Assembly (NCBI RefSeq): GCF_041549525.1
Contig: NZ_CP157456.1
Span: forward strand, 310,001-374,000
Direction of reading: 5' to 3'
Length of the DNA: 64,000 nt
Source of the DNA: Paenarthrobacter aurescens
Lineage (GTDB): Bacteria; Actinomycetota; Actinomycetes; Actinomycetales; Micrococcaceae
Shown here: in pieces, positions 26,275 to 34,152 of the stretch
Layout: every line of letters begins with the position of its first letter
Position numbering within the stretch: the first letter of the stretch is position 1
Notes under the pieces: model-generated
Database searches by the model: none
What the model was told of the DNA's origin: nothing
What the model saw: only the letters and a program-made list of their open reading frames with translations
Made by a program: the position numbers and the translations under genes

Positions 26275-27195
26275 ATGCATAAGCAACCATTAACGCCTGA
26301 CACCAAGGAACCGGCCACAGCTGCTGGTGATTCGATCCCCGTGGTGCCGCTGAAGCACCCGGTCCGTTTGGCCTTGGCGATTGTCCTCATTCTGGTGGCG
26401 CTGGGCGCAGCCTGGGATGTTGCAGTGAACGAACGGTACCGGTGGGACGTTGTGTTGTCCTACCTTTTCGCGCCGCAGATTCTTGCCGGCGCCGGGCTGA
26501 CGCTCCTGTTGACCGTGGTGTCCATGACCGTAGGTATTGCGCTGGGCACTTTGCTGGCGATCATGCGTCTCTCCGACAACCCGATCCTGAGCACCATCAG
26601 CCGCGGCTACATCTGGTTCTTCCGGGGAACGCCACTGCTGGTCCAGCTGATTTTCTGGTACAACATTGCGGCCCTCTACCCGGTGATTGCCTTCGGCCTT
26701 CCCTTTGGGGGACCGTCCATGGTTCTGGGCTCCGCCAACGTCCTGATTTCCCCCTTGGGCGCAGCGCTTCTGGGTTTGTCTTTGAACGAAGCCGCCTATA
26801 TGGCAGAGATCATCCGTGGGGGCATCGGGTCCGTGGACAAGGGCCAGTACGATGCTGCCCGTGCTTTGGGCATGAGCGGTGGCAAGCTGATGAACCGGGT
26901 GATCCTGCCCCAGGCCATGCGCGTGGTGCTTCCGCCCACTGGCAACCAGGTCATTTCCATGCTGAAGGGCACGTCCCTAGTGAGTGTCCTGGCGATCTCG
27001 GACCTGCTGTACTCCGCCCAGATCATCTATGCGAACAACTACCAAACCATTCCGCTGCTGATTGTGGCCAGCCTCTGGTACCTGCTGATGACCAGCATTC
27101 TGAGCTTCTTCCAAAACAAACTTGAACGCAGGTACGGGCGCGGTTTCGACTCAGCACCGCGACGCCTCCGCAAGCCTAAGACAAGGACAGTATGA
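26275..27195 (+). CDS. Amino-acid-type ABC transporter permease
   Basis: A 306-residue inner-membrane permease of the HisM/GlnP type. About five helices lead to the ATPase-coupling loop [20 protein letters not shown], then [25 protein letters not shown] lies just before ATG 26275, so that start is preferred over ATG 26257. A single permease gene implies a homodimer. Its stop overlaps the ATPase start (ATGATGA). Confidence 0.93.
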   Translation: MHKQPLTPDTKEPATAAGDSIPVVPLKHPVRLALAIVLILVALGAAWDVAVNERYRWDVVLSYLFAPQILAGAGLTLLLTVVSMTVGIALGTLLAIMRLSDNPILSTISRGYIWFFRGTPLLVQLIFWYNIAALYPVIAFGLPFGGPSMVLGSANVLISPLGAALLGLSLNEAAYMAEIIRGGIGSVDKGQYDAARALGMSGGKLMNRVILPQAMRVVLPPTGNQVISMLKGTSLVSVLAISDLLYSAQIIYANNYQTIPLLIVASLWYLLMTSILSFFQNKLERRYGRGFDSAPRRLRKPKTRTV

Positions 27196-27959
27196 TGACT
27201 ACCGCCATGGTGGAAGCCCGGGGAGTCCGGAAAAACTTCGGCGTGATCGAAATCCTGAAAGGCATTGACCTCAGGGTTGAGAAGGGATCGGTGACGTGCC
27301 TGATTGGCCCGTCCGGTTCCGGCAAGACCACCTTCCTGCGCTGCATCAATCACCTTGAAAAAGTGGACGCCGGCCGGCTCTACGTCGATGAGCACCTGGT
27401 GGGTTACACCGAACGCAACGGGAAGCTCTATGAGATGAAGGAACGCCAGACTGCCCGCTCAAGGCTCAACGCAGGCATGGTTTTCCAGCGCTTCAACCTT
27501 TTCCCGCACATGACTGTGCTGGAGAACATCATTGAAGCACCCGTGCACGTGCTTGGACGTCCCCGCAAGGAAGTTGTTGCCGAGGCCCAGACCCTCTTGG
27601 ACCGGGTTGGCCTGGGCAACCGCGGCCACTCCTACCCGCAGGAACTCTCCGGCGGGCAGCAGCAGCGGATCGCGATCGCCAGGGCGCTGGCCATGAAGCC
27701 CAAGCTGATGCTCTTCGATGAGCCCACATCCGCTCTGGACCCCGAACTGGTTGGCGAGGTCCTGGACGTCATGAAATCACTGGCTGAGGCCGGCATGACC
27801 ATGGTTGTGGTAACCCATGAGCTCGGTTTTGCCCGCCAGGTGGCCGATCAAGTGGTGTTCATGGACGGCGGCGTGGTGGTGGAAAGCGGTCCGCCCGAGC
27901 AAGTACTGGGCAGCCCCCGGCATGAGCGCACCAAGGCTTTCCTGTCCAAGGTTTTGTAG
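27192..27959 (+). CDS. Amino-acid-type ABC transporter ATP-binding protein
   Basis: A 255-residue ATPase of the GlnQ/HisP type with Walker [14 protein letters not shown]-loop [21 protein letters not shown] signature [15 protein letters not shown], Walker [15 protein letters not shown] and switch His in [12 protein letters not shown]. It contains a roughly 15-residue insertion after the Walker A region ([16 protein letters not shown]), as in histidine/octopine-type ATPases. It powers the permease encoded just upstream. Confidence 0.95.
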   Translation: MMTTAMVEARGVRKNFGVIEILKGIDLRVEKGSVTCLIGPSGSGKTTFLRCINHLEKVDAGRLYVDEHLVGYTERNGKLYEMKERQTARSRLNAGMVFQRFNLFPHMTVLENIIEAPVHVLGRPRKEVVAEAQTLLDRVGLGNRGHSYPQELSGGQQQRIAIARALAMKPKLMLFDEPTSALDPELVGEVLDVMKSLAEAGMTMVVVTHELGFARQVADQVVFMDGGVVVESGPPEQVLGSPRHERTKAFLSKVL

Positions 27960-28025
27960 CAGCCGTCCGCACCCGTGGCATCCCAAAAAGAAACGTCAAA
28001 GACACCCCGAAAGGTATTGATCACC

Positions 28026-28406
28026 ATGACCCGACATCAAGTCACTACAGACCTTGCACCCAGCCCGGCCGGCCCCTATTCGCAGGCTGTGGTGGCCAAC
28101 GGATTCCTTTTTTCGGCAGGACAAACGCCCCATCATCCCGCAACAGGCGAGCGCGTTGGGATCACCATCGAGGAGCAGACCATTCAGGCCATGAAGAACC
28201 TGAGCCAGGTTCTGGGCGCCCACGGTTTGGACTTCTCCCACGTAGTGAAGGCGACAGTGCACCTGCATCACCCGGGCAGGGACTTTGATGGCTTCAACGC
28301 CATTTACGAGCAGTATGTGGTGGCCCCTTACCCGGCGCGCACCACGGTGGGTTCGTTTCTGGGCGATTTCCTGGTGGAGATCGACGTCGTCGCTGTTGTT
28401 CCGTAG
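28026..28406 (+). CDS. ridA: RidA-family enamine/imine deaminase
   Basis: A 126-residue RidA/YjgF protein: APSPAGPYSQAVVANGFLFS, SGQ-type strand AGQTPHHP, LGAHGLDFSHVVKATVHL and the catalytic Arg in YPARTTVGSF. RidA hydrolyses reactive enamines or imines formed by PLP enzymes and amino-acid oxidases. Start ATG 28026 follows CGAAAGG. Its place behind a flavin oxidase and amino-acid importer suggests that the pathway produces an imine, which is an inference. Confidence 0.92.
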   Translation: MTRHQVTTDLAPSPAGPYSQAVVANGFLFSAGQTPHHPATGERVGITIEEQTIQAMKNLSQVLGAHGLDFSHVVKATVHLHHPGRDFDGFNAIYEQYVVAPYPARTTVGSFLGDFLVEIDVVAVVP

Positions 28407-28434
28407 GCGCATCCAGGCACAGACGGCTGCCGTG

Positions 28435-28626
28435 TCAGGACGTCCGCGACGTGTGGTCCTCAATCAGCCCGCTCGCCGCGATCTCCCGTAGCGAGTAGAT
28501 GGCTTTGGCTGCTGAGTCCTTGTCCTGGAAGCAGATGGAGAGAGCAAGTTCCGTTCCGTCACCATCGACGAGGCGGACCCGGCAATCACCTCCGGATTCT
28601 TCAAACAGCTCAAAATGGCCGGCCAT
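28435..28626 (-). CDS. YegP-like DUF1508 protein
   Basis: A 63-residue protein with a single DUF1508 module: GHFELFEESGGDCRVRLVDG, then a strand (LALSICF) and a helix with YSLREIAASGLIED. YegP-type proteins are small stress-linked proteins of unknown activity, usually with one or two modules. The ATG directly follows the TAG of the upstream gene, so the two are probably co-translated. Confidence 0.75.
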   Translation of the reverse strand: MAGHFELFEESGGDCRVRLVDGDGTELALSICFQDKDSAAKAIYSLREIAASGLIEDHTSRTS

Positions 28627-29013
28627 CTAAGCGGCGCCCCGTTGCGGAGCGTTCGCAGGCATCTTCGCCTCCGGGGTCCGTTGCGGAGCGGCAGCGTTTC
28701 GACGCCGTTCCAACTCACAGTTGATCAACTCCAGCAGCGCCTGGGCAGGCTCGGACAGATGGTGGGTGTCGGGAGAGCCCAGTTGATCGCAGTGCAGGAG
28801 GACGTGGCGGATCCGTTCCAGTTCGCGGGACGGTACCAGCGGCCAGCGGTGAAACAACTGCCTGACGGCTATGGCTCCAAGGAGGGCATCGGGTTTGTTG
28901 GCTACTGCGTGGCTTCCATGGTTTGCGGCTGCTCGTCGTCGAGCAACGCTGGCCGCCGATGTTGCGACGCCATGGGCCAGGAGTAGTTCTGACTTGAGGG
29001 AATTGGGGGCCAT
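28627..29013 (-). CDS. Hypothetical protein, 128 aa
   Basis: Basic helical protein with an Ala/Arg-rich N-terminus, a conserved-looking core (LGAIAVRQLFHRWPLVPSRE, then a helix LSEPAQALLELINCELERRR) and a Pro/Ala tail with repeated APQR. No family is recognised. A strong GGGAGG five bases before the ATG makes expression likely. It abuts the DUF1508 gene, with no bases between stop and start. Confidence 0.6.
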   Translation of the reverse strand: MAPNSLKSELLLAHGVATSAASVARRRAAANHGSHAVANKPDALLGAIAVRQLFHRWPLVPSRELERIRHVLLHCDQLGSPDTHHLSEPAQALLELINCELERRRNAAAPQRTPEAKMPANAPQRGAA

Positions 29014-29145
29014 GCGGACCTCCCTGATGAGTACTGAGGAAGCCGGCTGCGTGACTATGAAATTAGCTTACAGAATGTGAGTTATGTCATGTCAATCATT
29101 ACGCGGCGGAACCGTCGTCGTGATTTATGCTTTGGCGCTCCTTGC

Positions 29146-29182
29146 AAAAGTGCCGCCCAATCCGGAGGGGTGGGCGGCACTT
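29146..29182 (-). terminator. Intrinsic terminator of the MFS exporter gene
   Basis: AAGTGCCGCCC (29148-29158) pairs with GGGCGGCACTT (29172-29182). On the minus strand the stem is followed by TTTT. It begins a few bases beyond the exporter stop codon. Confidence 0.75.
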
Positions 29183-29188
29183 GCGCGG

Positions 29189-30673
29189 TTATCCGAGGTG
29201 GACGTGCGGGGTGTCCCCGCTGCCGCTGAAGGTTTTGCGGTCGATCCTGATGAGAAGCAAAGCGATGGGGGTGATCAGTATGGCCACAGCCGATGCCCAC
29301 AGGAACACGAGCGAGTAGCCCGCGGTCAGCGCGTTCAGTGTCCTGCCGCCGGCTGCAGCGGTGGCCGCGGCCGCGATGGTGCTGAAGAGCGCGATGCCCA
29401 GTGAGCCGCCAATCTGCTGTGAAGCGTTGACCAGTGCGCTCGCCACTCCGGCGTCGTCCTTGTCCACCCCGAAGAGTGCCAGGTTCTGCATGGGAACGAA
29501 GACCATTCCCAGCCCGACGCCCATGAGAATCAGCGCGGGGAGCATGTTGACGGCGTAGCTGCCCTCGGGTGTGACCTGCGTGAGCCAGATCATTGCTGCA
29601 GCCACGAATACAGGTCCCAGCGCGCTGGGGATTCTCGCTCCCAGTTTGGGCAGGTTCTTCGCAACCAGGCCGGCGGTGATAATCAGCACCACGGTCATGG
29701 GCAGGGATGCAATTCCGGCAGCAAACGGAGCGAACCCCAGGACGATCTGGAGGTAGAAGTTGATGAACAGGATGCCACCAATGAGGACCGCTCCGGCCAG
29801 GAATGATGCCAGGAAGGCGGCGGCGCGGTTGCGTTCGGTGGCCACGCGCAACGGCAGCAGCGGGTTCTTGACCTTGCGTTCGACGGCGACGAACAGGACC
29901 AGCAGAACTACGCCCAGCGCTATGAAGCCCCAGGACTCGATTGCGGCCCAACCGTGTTCGGCATTGGCGAATCCATACACCAGCGAGCCCAGTCCCAACG
30001 CGGCAAGAGCGACGCCGGGCCAGTCGTACTTGGTGGAGCCGCCAGCTTTGCTTTCCCTCACCAAAGTCCAAACGCCAACGAGGGCGATCAAGGCAATGGG
30101 AACGTTGACGAAGAAGCACCAGCGCCACGAAACGAACTCGGTAAGGAACCCGCCCAGCAGCACGCCCGCGGCCGCGCCAATGCCGCTGATGGAACCGAAA
30201 ACAGCGAACGCGGTGCCGCGATCCTTGCCGCCCGGGAAGGCGACCGTCAAAAGCGCCAGTGCTGCCGGGGCGAGCAACGCGGCAAAGACGCCCTGCAGTG
30301 CCCGTGCGCCGATCAACTCCCATGGCTGCTGCGCGAGTCCGCCCACCAGCGAGGCCACCGCGAAACCGGCTGAGGCTGTGATGAAGGTTCGCTTCCGTCC
30401 CCAGAAGTCCGAGATCCGGCCACCGAGCAGCAGGAAAGCACCGAAGACCAAGGCGTAGGCGGTAACCACCCATGCCCGCGTGGAGTCGCTGATGCCCATC
30501 TCCATCTGGAGGCGGGGCAGCGCCAAATTCACGATGGTGCCGTCCAGGACAACCATGAACTGGGCGAGGGCCAGGAAAGGCAGGGCCCGCCAACCTATGC
30601 CCTTTTTGTTGTTGTTGTTCCCCTCGCCGGTCAGGCTCGGGGAGCCGGACGTTTCGAGTAGTCGTGATGCCAC
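29189..30673 (-). CDS. MFS multidrug exporter, DHA2 (14-helix) family
   Basis: A 494-residue transporter. Motif C-like and motif D-like elements fit DHA2 exporters: FMVVLDGTIVNLALPRLQ in helix 1, LGGRISDFWGRKRTF as motif A, and LLGGFLTEFVSWRWCFFVN. The GTG start at 30673 has a weak upstream site. An Asn-rich stretch near the N-terminus comes from a CAA repeat. The promoter region carries a perfect inverted repeat, and a MarR gene lies directly upstream on the same strand, so repression by that regulator is likely. Confidence 0.92.
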   Translation of the reverse strand: MASRLLETSGSPSLTGEGNNNNKKGIGWRALPFLALAQFMVVLDGTIVNLALPRLQMEMGISDSTRAWVVTAYALVFGAFLLLGGRISDFWGRKRTFITASAGFAVASLVGGLAQQPWELIGARALQGVFAALLAPAALALLTVAFPGGKDRGTAFAVFGSISGIGAAAGVLLGGFLTEFVSWRWCFFVNVPIALIALVGVWTLVRESKAGGSTKYDWPGVALAALGLGSLVYGFANAEHGWAAIESWGFIALGVVLLVLFVAVERKVKNPLLPLRVATERNRAAAFLASFLAGAVLIGGILFINFYLQIVLGFAPFAAGIASLPMTVVLIITAGLVAKNLPKLGARIPSALGPVFVAAAMIWLTQVTPEGSYAVNMLPALILMGVGLGMVFVPMQNLALFGVDKDDAGVASALVNASQQIGGSLGIALFSTIAAAATAAAGGRTLNALTAGYSLVFLWASAVAILITPIALLLIRIDRKTFSGSGDTPHVHLG

Positions 30674-30699
30674 GCGTCACCCATTCCCATCAGTAGTAA

Positions 30700-30719
30700 T
30701 ACTTATGAAAGTATAAGTA
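30700..30719. promoter_or_regulatory. MarR-type operator in front of the exporter
   Basis: TACTTAT and ATAAGTA form a perfect 7-bp inverted repeat with a 6-base spacer, an AT-rich 20-bp site of the size bound by MarR dimers. It lies 27 bases upstream of the exporter start, where it would overlap the promoter. Confidence 0.75.
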
Positions 30720-30761
30720 CTTGAGGGTGTCTATGTAAGCGGCGAAGGAGTGACGTTCGTC

Positions 30762-31253
30762 CTAGTGGTGTTCAGAAGCCGGGGGCCGGGCCTGGTCCGG
30801 CGCCTTTTCGGGTTCCGCCAGGAAAGAGGCCAGCCGCTCCAGCGCAGGCAGGCTGGCCGCGATCTGATCCCGTTCTTCAGGGGAGAGGCGCTCGCTGGCT
30901 TTCGTCAGCGCATCGGCCCAGGCGCCTTCCAAAAGCGATTTGATGCGCCTGGATTCGTCCGTGGGGTGGAGGGAGACGTAGCGCTTGTCTGCTGCATCTT
31001 TGACCCGGGTTACGAGGCCGGAGGCCACCAGCTCACGCAACTGCATGCTCACATTGCTCAGTTGACGACCCAAACGGGTGGCCACCTCCGCCACCGTGAC
31101 GCCAGGGTGGCTTTCAACAACCCGGAGGATCTCAAGCACTCCGTTGGAGATGGGGCGGATGCCTGTTTCGTTGAGCGACTTGCGCCGGATGTCAGACGAA
31201 ATATCGATCATGCAGACGGCCAACGCCACATGGTCCACTGGCTTTTCTCCCAT
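30762..31253 (-). CDS. MarR-family regulator
   Basis: A 163-residue winged-helix regulator. The DNA-binding helices are in VTVAEVATRLGRQLSNVSMQ, and the wing is in LVTRVKDAADKRYVSLHPTD. MarR proteins repress efflux genes and release DNA on binding drugs. The exporter gene lies 88 bases downstream with an inverted repeat between. An in-frame ATG at 31211 could be an alternative start. Confidence 0.88.
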   Translation of the reverse strand: MGEKPVDHVALAVCMIDISSDIRRKSLNETGIRPISNGVLEILRVVESHPGVTVAEVATRLGRQLSNVSMQLRELVASGLVTRVKDAADKRYVSLHPTDESRRIKSLLEGAWADALTKASERLSPEERDQIAASLPALERLASFLAEPEKAPDQARPPASEHH

Positions 31254-31342
31254 CCGTCAAGCATAGGTGGGTGGCATAGTGGAACCAGCAATATCTGCTG
31301 GGACATACACTCGCGGTAACGCGGGGCTTTTTGGGGGAAGTA

Positions 31343-32344
31343 ATGAAGTTTGCCGTTCGGTCCGTCCTGCTCGCGGTAGTGATCACTACCGGGCTGGTTT
31401 CCTGCTCAACGCCGCAGTCCACGGAGGCCGCGCCCACACCGGTACCCTCAGCAACCGCGGTTCCTGCCGCCGTCGAAAAAGGCCCCCTCACGGGTGCCAA
31501 GGTCACCGACTCCTTTGGGAATGTGAACTTTTATACTGCGGTGGACGGCGACACTCTGACGGATGTAGCAGAGGCCTTTGACCTCTCCACGGGGAAGATC
31601 CTGCAATTCAACGAGCTCGCCATTGGAACGGCGCTACGGCCGGGAACCAAACTCCGCCTGATTCCGGCATCAGGTCCGGTCGTCGGGGCAAGCGGAGAGG
31701 CCACCGAGGATGCGAATGGCATTCCCACCAGCTACCGGATTGTGGAGGACGACACCCTGGCCGGAATCGCCTACAGGTTTGGAATCACCGGGAAACAGTT
31801 GGCGGAAGCAAACAAGGTCCCTTACGTCCACGAGCAAGGCAACAGCTATTTCATGCAGACCGGGCGCCTGATCCAATTGCAGAGAAACCCTGTGGACAGC
31901 AGGTCCGGCACTGGCGAAGCGGTCTACAATTCGTTCGGGCAGCCGATCTTTTATACAACCGTGGACGGCGACTCTTTCGACAGCCTCGGCTACAAATTCC
32001 GGTCCACCACCGAGCAATTGCTGATGTACAACCCAGCCCTTTCGGCTGCAAACCCCATCCCTGCCGGCACCAGGATCCGCTTGATACCGGGGGAGATGCC
32101 CATCGAGGGAGCGCGGGGAAGCTTCACCGCTGACGCTGACGGCACACCGCTGACCTACACGACGGCGGCGGGAGACACGGAGAGCCAGGTGGCCTTCCGC
32201 TTCAGTGTTGTGGACATTCGTTCTGCCAACTGGCCGCTTACTGGCGGCGCGGGATCCTGGTACGAGCTGACGGATGCCCCCACCGGGGAGTTGGTGCCCG
32301 GCCAGACCATCAGCATTGCCCTGGACCACCCGATCAACAGGTAG
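31343..32344 (+). CDS. LysM-like repeat lipoprotein
   Basis: The 333-residue lipoprotein has lipobox GLVSC with Cys21, a Pro/Thr/Ala linker, then four diverged LysM-like units starting near residues 67, 128, 200 and 268. Each has a Y...DGDT..-type strand and ends in a P-GT.LRLIP strand. LysM domains bind peptidoglycan, so the protein is probably anchored in the membrane and bound to the wall. ATG 31343 follows GGGGGAAG. It is divergent from the marR gene. Confidence 0.82.
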   Translation: MKFAVRSVLLAVVITTGLVSCSTPQSTEAAPTPVPSATAVPAAVEKGPLTGAKVTDSFGNVNFYTAVDGDTLTDVAEAFDLSTGKILQFNELAIGTALRPGTKLRLIPASGPVVGASGEATEDANGIPTSYRIVEDDTLAGIAYRFGITGKQLAEANKVPYVHEQGNSYFMQTGRLIQLQRNPVDSRSGTGEAVYNSFGQPIFYTTVDGDSFDSLGYKFRSTTEQLLMYNPALSAANPIPAGTRIRLIPGEMPIEGARGSFTADADGTPLTYTTAAGDTESQVAFRFSVVDIRSANWPLTGGAGSWYELTDAPTGELVPGQTISIALDHPINR

Positions 32345-32368
32345 TCCCTGGTGAGGGCGTCAGGCTTC

Positions 32369-32412
32369 CTGTCCAGTCTCGTTTTCTGTCCAGTCACGTT
32401 TCCTGTCCAAGC
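32369..32412. repeat. Three 17-bp direct repeats upstream of the PheS-like ligase
   Basis: Units start at 32369, 32386 and 32403, an exact 17-bp period. The first two match CTGTCCAGTCNCGTTTY throughout. The third keeps CTGTCCA and overlaps the -35 region of the predicted promoter. This is the layout of activator or repressor half-sites on one DNA face. Confidence 0.75.
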
Positions 32413-32432
32413 GCGCAGTAGGCGGGTATAGT
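32404..32432 (+). promoter_or_regulatory. Predicted promoter of the PheS-like ligase gene
   Basis: A -10-like TATAGT at 32427-32432 stands 17 bases from a weak -35-like TGTCCA at 32404-32409, which lies in the third 17-bp repeat. The predicted start falls at about 32439, giving a leader of roughly 135 bases before the ligase. Confidence 0.5.
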
Positions 32433-32438
32433 CAGCCC

Positions 32439-32510
32439 ATGCTCTCCATGCGCCGATTTACTTGCCCCCGACCGGTCTCCGGTCGCGAGGGCTGGTTGGC
32501 GCGCGCCTAG
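32439..32510 (+). CDS. Possible leaderless 23-codon leader peptide
   Basis: An ATG lies exactly where transcription from the predicted promoter should begin, 7 bases after TATAGT, and opens a frame of 23 codons ending in TAG. It encodes MLSMRRFTCPRP and then a stretch with one Trp. Leaderless short ORFs that control downstream genes are known in mycobacteria. Its 3' half runs through the foldable part of the leader. Expression is not shown. Confidence 0.4.
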   Translation: MLSMRRFTCPRPVSGREGWLARA

Positions 32511-32548
32511 GTCCTGGCACTGGAGTGAGTCGGGGGAGGAATGCCCCC
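32464..32548 (+). promoter_or_regulatory. GC-rich foldable leader before the PheS-like ligase
   Basis: CCCCC (32465-32469) can pair with GGGGG (32532-32536), enclosing hairpin GACCGG-TCT-CCGGTC (32470-32484) and a GGC/GCC helix. The same GGGGG can instead pair with CCCCC at 32544-32548. The G-run is also part of a ribosome site in front of ATG 32541. Two exclusive folds are therefore possible. It lacks the T-box sequence and tRNA features. Confidence 0.45.
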
Positions 32549-32573
32549 TTCCGTTCCAAACCAAGGACCCGCA

Positions 32574-33699
32574 ATGCCCTCTTATCTCACCCCCTTAGAG
32601 CTTCACGATGCCTTGAGCGTCAGGGATCTCTCCAACCCCGATCACGGCCCACACGCAATGCAGTCCCTCCTGGGCGGCGTGGTGCAGAACCTGCGCCAAC
32701 ACTGGGATGTGCCAGCAAGGATGGTGCGTCACAGCCCGCTGGTCAGCGTGGCCGACAATTATGACCGGCTGGGATTCAGCGCCGCCGATGTCACTCGCGA
32801 TCAAAGGTACTCCCGTTACATCAGCCTCACCGTCATGCTGCGCAGCCACACCTCCGCTTCCATCCCATCCCTGCTGCGCTCATTGGATCCGGAGGAGCTA
32901 TTGGACGAGCTGTGGGTCATTCCGGGCTTGGTCTACCGGCGCGACTCCATTGACCGAACCCACGTAGGAACGCCGCATCAGGTGGACCTCTGGCGGGTCT
33001 GCTCCACAAAGACGCTGGACTCCAGGCACCTGAAGGAAATGATTAATTCCTTGGTGGATGCCGTGCTTCCCGCCGCCCAATGGCGTGCTGTCCCGGCCAC
33101 CCATCCCTATACCAAGGAAGGCATGCAGATTGATGTCAGGATGAACAATGAGTGGCTTGAGCTGGCCGAATGCGGGCTCATGGCGCCTCAACTTTTCCTC
33201 GATGCCGGTTTGGATCCTGGCGCTTGGTCCGGGCTTGCCCTTGGGATGGGACTGGACCGTGCACTCATGCTTCGCAAGGGCGTTCCGGACATCAGGTTGC
33301 TCAGCTCCGCCGATGCGCGGATTCAACGGCAGATGATGGACCTATCAACTGTCCCCGTGGAAATCGGTGTCCCATATGCCATCCATCCGCAGGGATTTGT
33401 CCATTGTGGTAGCGGAGGATGTGGACGCAGAACTGCTTGGCGACAGGGTCCGGACAGTCTTGGCGGGCCGGGCCAATGACTTGGAAAGCGTCGAGTTACT
33501 GGCTTTGACCACCTGTAACCAGCTTCCGGCGGCAGCGCGGCACCGGCTTCGCATCCGTGCCGGGCAGGCTAACGCCCTGATACGGCTGGTACTGCGCCCT
33601 CTTGGCAGGACAATGACCGATTCTGAGGCCAATCAGATTCGGGACGACGTCTACCTGGCTCTGCACGAAGGGCCGGTCAAGGATCTCATTGTGAAATGA
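32574..33699 (+). pseudogene. PheS-like orphan class II tRNA-ligase homolog, split by a frameshift
   Basis: The first frame encodes a class II aminoacyl-tRNA synthetase core resembling PheS: RYSRYISLTVMLRS, MQIDVRMNNEWLELAECG and motif-3-like GLALGMGLDRALMLRKGVPD. The second frame (from about 33357 to 33699) encodes an FDX-ACB, ferredoxin-like anticodon-binding domain starting HMPSIRRDLSIVV. Removing one C from CCCC at 33353-33356 joins them into about 374 residues. It matches what I recall being called the PheS-related mystery ligase (SrmL). It is not a housekeeping PheS, and its substrate is unknown. ATG 32574 has AAGGA upstream; ATG 32541 is an alternative. Confidence 0.75.
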
Positions 33700-33741
33700 C
33701 ATGCGGTTAGTCCAGCGCAGTTCGGTTGCTAGGCTGGACGT

Positions 33742-34077
33742 ATGACCCGTCGCCTCGCAGCTCTGTCCGCCGTCCCCCTGTTGTTGCTGCTGGTCGGCTG
33801 CGGCGCTGTGGAGGAAGCTGCGACAACCGCTGCCAGCGACGCTGCGTCCAAGGTGGCATCGGCAGCCGCCGATGAAGTAACCAAGCAGGTCTGCGCCGTG
33901 GTCCAGGATGGCTTGGTCAGCGTTCAAGACAAGCAGGTACTGGCCGGCTTGGTCTCGGCCGCAAGCGCTGCCGGCGTTCCCGCAGAAATCACGACGCCGT
34001 TGAACCAGATCGCGGAGGCCGGAGACGAAGTGCCGGCGGAGTCGGTTCAGGCCCTGAAGGACGCCTGCGCGCCGTAG
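33742..34077 (+). CDS. Small helical lipoprotein
   Basis: A 111-residue protein with a signal peptide and lipobox LLVGC (Cys20), then an Ala-rich helix and a short helical domain with two further Cys residues near residue 53 and close to the C-terminus, which could form a disulphide. No family is recognised. It lies 42 bases behind the ligase gene on the same strand and may be co-transcribed. Confidence 0.65.
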   Translation: MTRRLAALSAVPLLLLLVGCGAVEEAATTAASDAASKVASAAADEVTKQVCAVVQDGLVSVQDKQVLAGLVSAASAAGVPAEITTPLNQIAEAGDEVPAESVQALKDACAP

Positions 34078-34152
34078 TTGACGAAGGTATCCGCGCCGTC
34101 GCTGACGAAGGTCTCGGAGGCCCACCAGAGGTACCCGCGGCGCTGATCGTGG

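Noticed and set aside
29082..30680. A 532-codon open frame overlapping the DHA2 exporter in another frame
   Set aside because: Translation is Arg/Gly/Ala-rich without helices, while the exporter frame shows 14 helices and motif A.
32461..32573. T-box riboswitch or tRNA gene in the PheS-like ligase leader
   Set aside because: No T-box consensus, no specifier-loop AG bulge, and no T-arm or anticodon-arm pattern of a tRNA, although the region folds well.
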